From assembly GCA_963769845.1 (NCBI GenBank), contig CAVYNL010000012.1, positions 1 through 64,000 on the forward strand: a DNA stretch of 64,000 bases, given 5' to 3'. Positions 7,952 through 17,169 of this stretch are shown one piece after another. Under the pieces are notes generated by a model. The model was not told the DNA's origin and did no database searches. It saw only the letters and a program-made list of their open reading frames with translations. The translations under genes were made by a program, and so were the position numbers. The stretch's first letter is position 1. Every line of letters starts with the position of its first letter. Origin of the DNA: JBGQMW01 sp963769845 (lineage in GTDB: Archaea; Thermoproteota; Bathyarchaeia; Bathyarchaeales; Bathycorpusculaceae).

Positions 7952-8398
7952 CTAAGACTTCCACCCTTTCTTATTAATCGTTTCCCGTACCTCTGACTTG
8001 TATGCTTCAATGAATTCTCTGGCAAATTCGTCTGCATACTTCTCGGTTCCCTTGTGTTTCGCGTCTGGCGAAGTTCTAAGGTGATGATAGAACTCGTGCA
8101 GTATGATGAACGGCTCTTTTAGAGCGTCACTGTTCAACACTGAAATCGTCCTGTCCCTCGAGCTATAGCATCCCGACGCAGTGCTTCTGCGACCCTTGGG
8201 AAGGCCCACTTTTATCGGCGGCACACTGACTTTGAAATGCTCCGACAACAAACCCAACGCCTTCTCCGCTTCGCCGTTCAAGATGAACCAAACAACCAGA
8301 GACATCATCCGTTTCTGCAACTCTACACCTACCCTACTTCTCAGCACTTGCCAACAAATACCTTCCGAACAAGGCCAGATGGTCTCCAGAAAAGCCAC
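7952..8398 (-). CDS. HExxH metallopeptidase-like protein
   Basis: A 148-residue protein with a zincin motif, HEFYHHL, in a hydrophobic context (FIILHEFYHHLR) followed by a downstream Glu-rich helix (TEKYADEFAREFIEAYK) that could give the third zinc ligand. It resembles small SprT/ImmA-like single-domain metallopeptidases, but no substrate can be inferred. The start is probably GTG 8398, because a TATA-like CTAATAAAG at about 8432-8440 puts transcription about 10 bases upstream; ATG 8308 or 8305 are alternatives. It is directly followed by tRNA-Leu, so the two may share a transcript. Confidence 0.65.
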   Translation of the reverse strand: MAFLETIWPCSEGICWQVLRSRVGVELQKRMMSLVVWFILNGEAEKALGLLSEHFKVSVPPIKVGLPKGRRSTASGCYSSRDRTISVLNSDALKEPFIILHEFYHHLRTSPDAKHKGTEKYADEFAREFIEAYKSEVRETINKKGWKS

Positions 8399-8467
8399 CC
8401 ATGGAAGAAGAAAGCTGGCATTGCATGAAAAACTTTATTAGACAGCTATGTGGTTTACGTTTCTAGC

Positions 8468-8478
8468 CTTTAATATTG
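8468..8478 (+). promoter_or_regulatory. TATA box upstream of rpoB
   Basis: TTTAATATTGG is centred about 27 bases upstream of position 8500, which is an ATG. This would make the upstream short ORF a leaderless message and is the likely promoter of the RNA polymerase operon. Confidence 0.45.
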
Positions 8479-8499
8479 GTGACCATTTTTCAAGTTGGA

Positions 8500-8622
8500 A
8501 TGACCCAACAATTGGAGGAAATCAAAGATTTGAACGAACCCGCACTGAACAATCTCACTAATTTACTTTCAAGAGAAAGAACGCGGGAGTTGGGTGAAAT
8601 TGGCCGAAATATCGAAAGATGA
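8500..8622 (+). CDS. Possible leaderless upstream ORF overlapping rpoB start
   Basis: A 40-residue open frame (starts MTQQLEEIKDLNEPALNNL, ends NIER) that begins where the promoter predicts transcription start and ends 28 bases inside rpoB in a different frame. It matches no family I know and could be a leader peptide that tunes rpoB translation, or chance. Its charged, helical composition is protein-like, but the support is only positional. Confidence 0.3.
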   Translation: MTQQLEEIKDLNEPALNNLTNLLSRERTRELGEIGRNIER

Positions 8623-11600
8623 TACGCATCTCTTGTTGAACGCTTTCTTCAAGGACAAGGGCCTCGTGAGACAGCATCTGGACTCTTTCAACGAGTTCAT
8701 TGACCGAGGACTTCAAGAAGTCATAGATGAAATAGGCGAGATTCCGATAGAGGTTCCTGAGAACCCGTACAAGGTGAAGCTGGGTCAGATCTGGATCATC
8801 GACCCCAGACGAGGATAACCGGACCATATGCCACAGAAGTAGACGGCACCAAACACGAGATCTATCCTCTGGAGGCAAGACTCCGAAACCTAACGTACGC
8901 CGCTCCAGTCGCGCTGGAAATGACTCCCGTCATAGACGGCAGGGAACAGGACACGGAGCTTGTCTACGTCGGAAACATCCCTGTGATGCTGAAATCCAAA
9001 CTCTGTTTTCTTTCACAGCTTTCAAGAGAAGAACTCATCGCCTGCGGAGAGGATGCTGATGACCCGGGCGGCTACTTCGTCGTCAACGGCTCAGAACGCG
9101 TAATAGTGGCCATGGAAGACTTGGCGCCAAACCGCATAATCGTTGACATCGACGAAAAAGGCGCAACACCCGTTTATGAGACCAAAATATTCTCCACCAC
9201 CGTGGGTTTCAGGGCAAGAATAGAACTGAAAATCAAGTCAGACGGAGCGATATACGTCTCGATACCCGGCGTACCCTCCGAAGTTCCCTTCGTAGTGTTA
9301 ATGCGCGCTCTTGGGCTAGAGTCAGACAAGGAGATCGCTGAAGCAATCTCTCTCGACAAAGAAATCCAAACTGCTCTGGAGCCTTCTTTTGAAAAGGCCA
9401 TAGGAGTGGACACGGCGAAAGACGCGATACTGTTCATAGGCAATCGTGTTGCTCATGGCCAAGTGGAAGAGTACCGCACGCAGAAGGCCGAGGCGGCGAT
9501 AGACAAGAACTTCTTGCCGCACATCGGTAGAACTAACCAGAGCAGGAAGGACAAGGCCCTGTTTTTGGGCGAAATGGCGTCCAGAGCCATCGAACTGCAG
9601 CTTGGCAGGAGGAAGACAGACGATAAGGACCATTTCAAGAATAAACGGCTCCGCCTTGCTGGTCCACTGCTTGCAGACCTTTTCCGAGTGGCCTTCAGAA
9701 ACCTGACTCGTGACATAAAGTATCAGCTGGAACGCATAGGCGTGAAAGGACCGATAATCACTGTCTCGGCAGCCGTGCGGCCAGGCATAATATCCGAAAG
9801 GTTCCAGCACGCGCTTGCGACGGGGAACTGGGGAAGAGGAAGAGTAGGTATCACACAGCTGCTGGACAGGACGAACCACGTCTCGACACTGAGCCACTTG
9901 CGCAGGTTGCAGTCGCCCCTGAGTAGGAGTCAGCCGAACTTCGAGGCCAGAGACTTGCACGCAACGCATTGGGGACGTCTATGCCCGAACGAGACGCCTG
10001 AGGGTTCAAACTGTGGGTTGGTGAAGAACTTGGCGCTTTCTGCTTGCATCTCAGTTGGCATAAACGCCGAGAAGATTAAACAGCTGTTGTTCAGCAGCGG
10101 CGTCGCTCCGGTGCTCGAGGCGAGTGAAAATCTGAGGCTTTCGGGAGCAAAAGTGTTCGTCGACGGAAACATTATCGGTTACTGTGACTCTCCGCAGGAG
10201 CTAGCACGGGAATTCAGGGGCAGAAGGAGAAGAGGAGAAATCTCGACTGAAGTCAACATAGCCTATTTCGGGAAGACGCAGGGAGAGAGGGAGGAACTCT
10301 ATGTCAGCTGTGATGAGGGAAGAGTCAGGCGGCCGTTGATAATAGTTGAGAACGGGGTTCCTAAGCTTCATCGTGAACACGTGGAGAAGGTCAGCTCTGG
10401 TGAATGGTCGTGGGAAGACTTGGTGAAGAATGGCATGGTTGAGTACTTGGACGCTGAGGAGGAAGAGAACGCCTACGTTGCTCTCAACCCTGAAGAAGCA
10501 TCTCCTGAACGTACCCATCTTGAGATTGCCGCCTACACGATTCTCGGTATCTGTGCGTCAACCATACCCTATGCAGAGCACAATCAGTCTCCGCGCAACT
10601 CGTATCAAGCCGCGATGGCGAAGCAGGCGTTGGGCATCTATGCCACGAACTTCCAGCAGCGCGTTGATTCCAGGTCGCACATACTGCATTACCCGCAGGT
10701 GCCTATCGCCGAGACAGCCTTGATGGCAACGATGGGTTACAAGCTGAGGCCTTCAGGACAGAACTATGTGGTCGCAGTGCTGTCTTTCGAAGGTTACAAC
10801 ATGGAAGACGCCTTGGTCTTCAACAAGGCCTCCATCGAAAGAGGACTAGGCCGTTCAACCTTCTTCCGAATCTACGAAGCAGAGTGTCGTCAATATTTAG
10901 GAGGTCTCAAGGACAAGTTCACGTTGCCCGAAGCTGGCACGCGTGGTTACAGGGGAGAACAGTACTACCGGCTTCTGGAGCCGGATGGAATAATCGGCTT
11001 GGAATCAGGAGTCGCCGGTGGCGACGTGCTGATCGGCAGGATCAGTCCGCCGCGTTTCCTCGAGGAGTACAAGGAGTTCGAGGTTAAAGGGCCATCCATG
11101 CGCGACACTTCAGTCGACATGCGACCTTCAGAGACGGGAATAGTTGATGCGATCTTCATAACTCAGTCGGGTGAAGGAAGCAAGCTTGTCAAAGTCAGGG
11201 TGCGTGACCAAAGGATTCCCGAGCTTGGGGACAAGTTTGCATCGCGCCACGGGCAGAAAGGCGTTATCGGTCTGATCGTTCCGCAGGAGGACATGCCCTT
11301 CACCGAGGATGGCATCGTTCCGGACGTTATAGTCAACCCCCACGCAATTCCCTCAAGGATGACCGTGGGACAGTTCATAGAATCGCTGGCTGGCAAGGTG
11401 GCCTCCATGCGGGGGAAGCCTGTTGACGGGACACCGTTCGCGAACGAGACTCCGCAGGAGTTGCGCAGGGCACTGGTCAGCCTTGGTTTCAGCAACACGG
11501 GAAGCGACGTCTTCTACAGCGGTGTAACGGGGCAGAAGTTCGTTGCTGACGTGTACGTCGGAGTGATTCATTATCAGAAGCTGCATCATATGGTAGCGGA

Positions 11601-11964
11601 CAAGATTCACGCTAGGGCAAGAGGTCAGGTTCAGATGTTGACGAGGCAGCCTACCGAGGGAAGGGCAAGAGGCGGTGGGCTGAGGTTCGGCGAGATGGAA
11701 AGGGACTGCTTGATCGGCCATGGCGCTGCCATGCTTCTGCGCGACAGACTGCTCGAAGAATCTGACAAGTACACGCTTTACATCTGCGAGACTTGCGGTC
11801 ACATCGCCTACTTCGACATGAAACAGAGAAAGTACGTCTGCAAACTCTGCGAAGACAAAGCCAAGATTTCCCCCGTAATAGTGTCTTACGCGTTCAAGCT
11901 TCTGCTTCAGGAATTGATGAGCTTGTGTATTTCGCCCAAATTGAAGCTTAAGGAGAAGGCGTGA
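8594..11964 (+). CDS. rpoB: RNA polymerase subunit B (RpoB), single-gene, one frameshift
   Basis: The second-largest RNA polymerase subunit, forming one side of the active-site cleft; about 1123 residues once joined. It starts at GTG 8594 (KLAEISKDDTHLLLNAFF, then GLVRQHLDSFNEF). The first frame stops at 8816-8818 after IDPRRG, and the expected continuation ITGPYATEVDG begins one base out of phase at 8815. One missing base in the GG run at 8813-8814 would repair it. Because RpoB is essential and all else is intact, a sequencing indel is the likely reason. Conserved segments include GGYFVVNGSERVI, NFEARDLHATHWGR, CPNETPEG, EHNQSPRN, GYNMEDALV, GDKFASRHGQKG and the C-terminal zinc site CETCGH...CKLCED. 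The gene is not split as in methanogens. Its stop is one base before rpoA. Confidence 0.95.
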
Positions 11965-11965
11965 T

Positions 11966-14900
11966 ATGGCGCTCGAAGAGATAATTCACAAGGTTATTGC
12001 TGAGATCAACTTCGGCGTGTTTTCTCCACAGAACGTGAGAAAGATCTCGGTTGTGGAGATTCAGACGCCGGACACATATGACGAGGACGGAGCGCCGATT
12101 ACTGCGGGGCTTATGGACGGCAGGCTTGGAACCCTCGAGCCGAGGCAACGATGTAAGACGTGCGGCAACACGGCTATCCGCTGTCCTGGCCACTTTGGCC
12201 ACATCGAGCTTGCGGTCCCGATAATTCACATCGAGTTTACGAAAATAACTTTCGACCTGCTCAAGTCAACCTGTCGCAACTGCGGGCGCATTCTGCTCCC
12301 GGACGAGACGATAAAGAGAGTCCAGTCCAGAGTCGAGAAGACCAAGCAGCTTCTAGGGCTCGTGCCGGATGAAGTCTACAAGCTGATCATGCAGGAGACG
12401 AAAAGGAAGCAGTGTCCTCACTGTGCTGCTCCACAGTACAAGATCACTTTTGAGAAGCCTACAAAGTTCAGCGAGCAGATTCCTGAGAGCGGTTCAGAGC
12501 CTTTGACACCGAGCATGGTCCGGGAGAGGCTGGAACGGATAACGAATGATGACCTTCAACTCTTGGGGTTTAACCCGGCGACTGCGCGTCCAGAATGGAT
12601 GGTCCTGCAGGTTCTGCCGGTTCCGCCTGTTTATGTTCGTCCCTCAATCACGCTGGAATCGGGCATTCGTTCCGAGGACGACTTGACTCACAAGCTAGTG
12701 GACATTATCAGGATCAATCAGCGGCTCAAGGAGAACATGGACGCGGGGGCTCCGACGCTGATAATTCAGGACTTGTCCGAGCTCCTTCAATATCACGTTA
12801 CTACGTACTTCAACAATGAAGCTTCTGGAATTCCGCCTGCGCGGCATCGCAGCGGAAGGGCTTTGAAGACGCTTTCTCAGCGGTTGAAGGGTAAGGAGGG
12901 CAGGTTCAGGAGCAACCTCTCGGGGAAGAGGGTTGACTTTTCAGCTCGCACGGTGGTTTCTCCAGACCCCAACCTTGACATTAACGAGGTTGGAGTTCCG
13001 CTTGAGATTGCTATGCGGCTTTCTGTTCCTGAGAGGGTGACGGAATGGAACATTGACGAGATGCGGAAGCTTGTTGGCAACGGTCCTGAAAAGTATCCTG
13101 GGGCACTCTATATCATCAGACCCGACGGCAAAAGGATCAGGCTTGAGTTCGTTGTGGACAGGGAAAAGATAGCTGAGGCCGTGGAAGTGGGTTTTGTTGT
13201 TGAACGTCACCTCAGGAACGGTGACATCGCCATCTTTAACCGTCAGCCTTCGCTTCATCGCATGTCCATAATGGCACACTACGTCCACGTCTTGCCGTAC
13301 AAGACGTTCAGGCTTCACTTATGCGTGTGTCCCCCGTACAACGCTGACTTCGACGGCGACGAGATGAACCTACACGTGCCTCAAAGCGAGGAAGCTCGCA
13401 CGGAAGCCCTGCTGCTGATGCAGGTGCAAGACCAAATTCTGTCGCCCAGGTTCGGAGGTCCTATCATCGGCGCGATAAGAGATTTCATAACTTCTGCCTA
13501 CCTGTTCACGAAAAGAGGAAACTACCTGACCCGGAACGAAGTCAACAAGCTTCTGCTCGGGGCCAAGTACGAGGGACCCGTCCCTGAGCCGGCGGTGAAG
13601 CAGCCGCAGCCTTTGTGGACTGGAAAACAAATTTTCAGCTTGTTCCTGCCGAAAGATATGAACTACGTCTTGAAAGCAAACATATGTCAAGGCTGCACGA
13701 AATGCTTGGAAGAAGAGTGTAAGTATGACGCCTATGTTGTCGTCAAGAATGGTGAGCTGATAAGCGGCGTTATCGACAGGCGTTCGATCGGCGCTGAACA
13801 GTCTGAGAGCTTGCTCCACAGGATCATCAAGGACTACGGTGCCCAAGCTGGCCGCGAGTTTCTGAACAAGATAACGAGAATGCTGAAACTGTACATTTCG
13901 ATGCGGGGTTTCACGTATTCTTACGATGAACTGGTTCTGTCGCCTAAGGCTGAGGACAGAATCCACAAGACCATGGAAAGGATCGAGAAGAAGGTTGAGG
14001 AGCTGATTGAGAGCTACCGCAAGGGCACGTTGCCGAGGCTTCCTGGGCAGACGCTTGAGGACTCTTTTGAGATATACGTCATGAATGAACTGGCGAAGGC
14101 AAGGGATGAATCTGGCAAGATCGCTGATGAAGACTTCACCTTGGAGAATTCGGGGATCGTGATGACAAGAACCGGTGCTAGGGGTTCAAGCCTCAACATC
14201 GGCCAGATCAGCGCGTGCGTTGGACAGCAGGCAGTTCGTGGAAAGAGAATTCTGCGTGGGTACGTTGACCGTGCATTGCCGCATTTCAAGGCTGGGGACC
14301 AGCGTCCTAAAGCACGAGGGTTCGTCTATTCGTCCTATCAGAGTGGGCTTGACGTTGTCGAGTTCTTCTTCCACGCGATGGGTGGCAGAGAAGGTCTGGT
14401 CGACACTGCGGTGCGCACGCAGCAGAGTGGTTACATGCAGAGAAGGCTGATCAACGCGCTTGAGCATGTCCGCTTGGAGTATGATAGCACGGTTCGCAAC
14501 TCGGCGGGGGACATCATTCAGTTTCAGTACGGCGAGGACGGGGTTGACCCGGCCAAGAGTGACCATGGAAAAGCCGTTAACGTGAGCCGTCTAGTTGACC
14601 AGATCAGAATAGCTAAGGAAAAGGGAAGACCTGCGTCTGAGGAGTCCGTGAAGGAACGTTTGGATGAGGTCAAAGACCAGCTTACTCCTATTCTCGTGGA
14701 GCAGCTTCGGCAGAATCTCACGAAACACAAGCTGAGTTCGTCGAGTGTTGAAAAGGCAGTTAATACGACGGTTGAACATTATAGACGTGCTCTGATGGAG
14801 CCCGGTGAGGCCGTGGGCATAGTTGCGGCTCAGTCTATCGGTGAGCCTGGTACGCAGATGACGCTCAGGACGTTCCATTATGCAGGTGTGAAAGAACAGA

Positions 14901-15787
14901 ACGTCACTCTGGGTCTGCCCAGGCTGATCGAGATCGTGGATGCTAGAAGAATCCCGTCCACGCCTATCATGACGATCTACTTGACTGAGGAGTACAGGAA
15001 GAGCAGGGAAGCCGCAGTGAAGATTGCGAGGAGCATAATCTACACGACGTTGGAGAATCTGGCTGAAGCCATTTACATCGACCCTGTTCAGGATGAGATT
15101 GTTGTTGAACTTAGCAAGACGATGATGGACGACCGTGAGGTGACTCTGCAGGAGTTGAAGGACAGGCTTCAGCTTCCGAACGCTACTGTCAAGCCGAAGG
15201 GCAACAGCATCAGGATTCAGCCCAAAAAGGTTGAGGCCATAAGGAAGATGCTGGGAAAGATCTCTTCGTTCCATGTTAAGGGTGTGCCCGGCATAAAGCG
15301 TGTGCTGGTCACCGAGGAACATGGCGAGTGGGTCATAAACACTGACGGCTCGAACTTGTCTAAAGTCTTGGAGGTTCGCGGTGTCGACACTTCGAGGACG
15401 ACGACGAACAATGTGCATGAGATAGCTAAGACTCTGGGTGTGGAGGCATCGAGGAACGCGCTGGTGAATGAGGCCAAGGGTGTTCTGGAGGAGCAGGGCT
15501 TGGACGTTGACACGAGACACGTCATGCTGGTTGCTGACATGATGACTTCCACGGGTGAAGTGCAGCAGATCGGTAGGCACGGTATCAGCGGCAAGAAGTC
15601 CAGCGTTTTGGCCAGGGCGGCCTTTGAGATCACTGTTCCGAACATCGTTGAGGCGGCCGTAAAGGGTGAGAGTGACCCGCTGGCAGGAGTAACCGAAAAC
15701 GTAATAGTGGGGCAGTCCATTCCTATTGGCACGGGACTCGTAGAGTTGTACATGTCCACCTTTGAGAAGAAGGCCGAGAAGAAATGA
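11966..15787 (+). CDS. rpoA: RNA polymerase subunit A, A' and A'' fused
   Basis: The largest RNA polymerase subunit carrying the catalytic magnesium site, 1273 residues. The absolutely conserved NADFDGD loop is at about residues 459-465. The N-terminal clamp zinc site CKTCGNTAIRCPGHFGH and a second CRNCG...CPHC pair are present. A CQGCTKCLEEEC cluster (C574, C577, C580, C585) follows in the pore region. In most archaea the chain is split into A' and A'' before the EPGEAVGIVAAQSIGEPGTQ trigger-loop region; here the chain is continuous through it to the C-terminal VGQSIPIGTGLVELY. An unsplit rpoA is known from Thaumarchaeota, Korarchaeota and relatives, and guides the taxonomic guess. It overlaps rpl30e by 4 bases. 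Confidence 0.97.
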   Translation: MALEEIIHKVIAEINFGVFSPQNVRKISVVEIQTPDTYDEDGAPITAGLMDGRLGTLEPRQRCKTCGNTAIRCPGHFGHIELAVPIIHIEFTKITFDLLKSTCRNCGRILLPDETIKRVQSRVEKTKQLLGLVPDEVYKLIMQETKRKQCPHCAAPQYKITFEKPTKFSEQIPESGSEPLTPSMVRERLERITNDDLQLLGFNPATARPEWMVLQVLPVPPVYVRPSITLESGIRSEDDLTHKLVDIIRINQRLKENMDAGAPTLIIQDLSELLQYHVTTYFNNEASGIPPARHRSGRALKTLSQRLKGKEGRFRSNLSGKRVDFSARTVVSPDPNLDINEVGVPLEIAMRLSVPERVTEWNIDEMRKLVGNGPEKYPGALYIIRPDGKRIRLEFVVDREKIAEAVEVGFVVERHLRNGDIAIFNRQPSLHRMSIMAHYVHVLPYKTFRLHLCVCPPYNADFDGDEMNLHVPQSEEARTEALLLMQVQDQILSPRFGGPIIGAIRDFITSAYLFTKRGNYLTRNEVNKLLLGAKYEGPVPEPAVKQPQPLWTGKQIFSLFLPKDMNYVLKANICQGCTKCLEEECKYDAYVVVKNGELISGVIDRRSIGAEQSESLLHRIIKDYGAQAGREFLNKITRMLKLYISMRGFTYSYDELVLSPKAEDRIHKTMERIEKKVEELIESYRKGTLPRLPGQTLEDSFEIYVMNELAKARDESGKIADEDFTLENSGIVMTRTGARGSSLNIGQISACVGQQAVRGKRILRGYVDRALPHFKAGDQRPKARGFVYSSYQSGLDVVEFFFHAMGGREGLVDTAVRTQQSGYMQRRLINALEHVRLEYDSTVRNSAGDIIQFQYGEDGVDPAKSDHGKAVNVSRLVDQIRIAKEKGRPASEESVKERLDEVKDQLTPILVEQLRQNLTKHKLSSSSVEKAVNTTVEHYRRALMEPGEAVGIVAAQSIGEPGTQMTLRTFHYAGVKEQNVTLGLPRLIEIVDARRIPSTPIMTIYLTEEYRKSREAAVKIARSIIYTTLENLAEAIYIDPVQDEIVVELSKTMMDDREVTLQELKDRLQLPNATVKPKGNSIRIQPKKVEAIRKMLGKISSFHVKGVPGIKRVLVTEEHGEWVINTDGSNLSKVLEVRGVDTSRTTTNNVHEIAKTLGVEASRNALVNEAKGVLEEQGLDVDTRHVMLVADMMTSTGEVQQIGRHGISGKKSSVLARAAFEITVPNIVEAAVKGESDPLAGVTENVIVGQSIPIGTGLVELYMSTFEKKAEKK

Positions 15788-16119
15788 TAGACATAGACAA
15801 AGCGGTATCGACGGCTGTGAAGACGGGCAAAGTGTCTTTCGGCGCGAATTCGGCTGTGCAGAATGCTCAAACCGGAAAGGCCAAACTGATAATATTGGCG
15901 GCGAATTGTCCTAAGGAGGTCCGCGACGATGTGGAGCGTTATTCGAGACTTTCGAAGCTCCCCGTGATTACTTATAAGGGATCGTCGTTGGATCTGGCCG
16001 CTGCCTGCGGTAGGCCTTTCAGTATTTCAGCGTTAAGTATAAGAGAACCCGGCGACTCTGAAATTCTCAAGCTCATGGAAACTACTGAATCTGAGGAATC
16101 CGGCGGAGAAAACGAATGA
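15784..16119 (+). CDS. rpl30e: Ribosomal protein L30e
   Basis: A large-subunit ribosomal protein of 111 residues. The L7Ae/L30e fold is visible: an IDKAVSTAVKTGKVSFGAN start, KAKLIILAANCPKEVRDDVE, then LPVITYKGSSLDLAAACGRPF, a kink-turn RNA-binding surface. The acidic C-terminal tail (TTESEESGGENE) is longer than usual. It starts inside the rpoA stop (4-base overlap) and ends inside the nusA start, the standard archaeal order rpoA-rpl30e-nusA, so translation is probably coupled. Confidence 0.95.
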   Translation: MIDIDKAVSTAVKTGKVSFGANSAVQNAQTGKAKLIILAANCPKEVRDDVERYSRLSKLPVITYKGSSLDLAAACGRPFSISALSIREPGDSEILKLMETTESEESGGENE

Positions 16120-16553
16120 CGAGCGGTATAAAGTTCACGAGCAACGAGATGCGGTACATCGCCTTGTTTGAAAGTATAACGAGCGCGAACGTTAAGGATT
16201 GTATTATCGATGAGGAGCAGGGCCGTGTGCTCTACGTTGTGAGTGAAGGACAGGTAGGTGTGGCCATAGGAAAGGGCGGCAGGAACATTCACACTCTGGA
16301 GAGAATGACCGGGAAGAAGCACGAGATAATCGAGTACGCTGAGGAGCCTGCGCAGTTCATCAAGAATGCTTTGAAGCCTGCTGCCGTTAAAGAAGTGCGG
16401 ATTACTGAAAGGCCCGATGGAAAGACGATTGCCGTTGTGGCGGTTAACCCCCAGGATAAGGGTGTGGCCATAGGTAAGAACGGCAGAAACGCTGAACGTT
16501 TGCGGTTTCTAGCAAAGCGGTACTTTCAAATACAGAACGTCAGCATAACCTAA
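16116..16553 (+). CDS. nusA: Archaeal NusA-like transcription factor
   Basis: A 145-residue RNA-binding protein made of two KH domains, as in all archaeal NusA proteins (the bacterial N-terminal and S1 domains are absent). The KH signature loops are AIGKGGRNIHTLERM (about residues 50-65) and AIGKNGRNAERLRF (about 122-136). It is thought to bind nascent RNA and modulate elongation or termination. Genes normally found downstream (rps12, rps7, tuf) are absent here, where the strand ends with a small membrane protein. Confidence 0.95.
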   Translation: MTSGIKFTSNEMRYIALFESITSANVKDCIIDEEQGRVLYVVSEGQVGVAIGKGGRNIHTLERMTGKKHEIIEYAEEPAQFIKNALKPAAVKEVRITERPDGKTIAVVAVNPQDKGVAIGKNGRNAERLRFLAKRYFQIQNVSIT

Positions 16554-16575
16554 CCGCATTGGAGAAAGCCCTGCC

Positions 16576-16755
16576 ATGAGAAGACTTGTTTTGTTGTTGT
16601 CAGCATCTCTCTTGTTTGTCGTCTGCGGGCTAAGCGGTGTTGTTTACGCGGAAGATTCTTTTGTGGACAAGTTCATCGGTAGCCCGCTGTTGATTCTTGC
16701 AGGCATACTCGTGGTCGTTGCGGTGGCTTTTGTTTACCACAAGATGATAAAATAG
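16576..16755 (+). CDS. Small secreted or membrane protein (59 aa)
   Basis: ATG 16576 to TAG 16755, 22 bases after nusA. It has a signal-peptide-like N-terminus (RRLVLLLSASLLFVVCG, cleavage near VYAEDS), a short polar stretch, and a C-terminal membrane helix (LLILAGILVVVAVAFVY) with a basic end. The plan suggests a small envelope protein. Its place at the tail of the RNA polymerase operon is odd and may simply be read-through expression. No family is recognised. Confidence 0.65.
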   Translation: MRRLVLLLSASLLFVVCGLSGVVYAEDSFVDKFIGSPLLILAGILVVVAVAFVYHKMIK

Positions 16756-16818
16756 ACTGTTCGCCTTTGGACTGTTTGCTTTCTTGCAGAGGTTGACGTG
16801 AATCCCCTTTCTCTGTTG

Positions 16819-17148
16819 TCAGGAGGTCTCGGTCCAAGTATGCGAGCATCTTGTGCATCTGTAATGTTCTATCGTGGTTTCTCTGCTGATGCCTGCATGT
16901 TCTCCTGATATTGCTGTGAACCAGCGGTATGCTTCTTTGTTTCCGCATTTTGGGCATTCCTGCGTGACTCTTGTGAGATTTTCTTCTTTCTCTTCAAATA
17001 TGTAGATGTGATTTGGAGGCTCTCTGCTTCTGGGCTCTCGCCGCACTTCACAAATGTCTTGTGTTACGGTTCTGCATTTTGGGCATTCGTAGCCTTGCTT
17101 GGTTCTTGTCATGCGGGAACCACAATGGCTGCAGAATCTCATGCCCAT
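16819..17148 (-). CDS. TFS/RpoM-like two-zinc-ribbon protein with altered hairpin
   Basis: A 109-residue protein with the layout of archaeal transcript-cleavage factor TFS: an N-terminal zinc ribbon (C6, C9, C22, C25), a linker, and a C-terminal ribbon (C65, C68, C98, C101) with CPKCGNKEAYRWF and YRCTRCSHTWTE. True TFS and TFIIS place an Asp-Glu pair at the hairpin tip to activate cleavage; here the aligned residues are Arg89-Glu90 (GISRETTIEH), so the acidic pair is broken. It could be an inactive paralogue that binds the polymerase secondary channel, similar in idea to the inhibitory TFS4 of Sulfolobus. It begins 21 bases after the MAGE-like gene and is the last gene of the SMC operon. Confidence 0.75.
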   Translation of the reverse strand: MGMRFCSHCGSRMTRTKQGYECPKCRTVTQDICEVRREPRSREPPNHIYIFEEKEENLTRVTQECPKCGNKEAYRWFTAISGEHAGISRETTIEHYRCTRCSHTWTETS

Positions 17149-17169
17149 TCACAAGTAACTGTCTCAGGG

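Noticed and set aside
8594..8818. Programmed frameshift in rpoB as a firm call
   Set aside because: There is no slippery sequence with a downstream structure that I can see, and similar single-base breaks elsewhere make a sequencing error more likely.
14591..15580. A 329-codon minus-strand frame
   Set aside because: Antisense to rpoA; composition (His, Arg, Leu rich) typical of a shadow frame.
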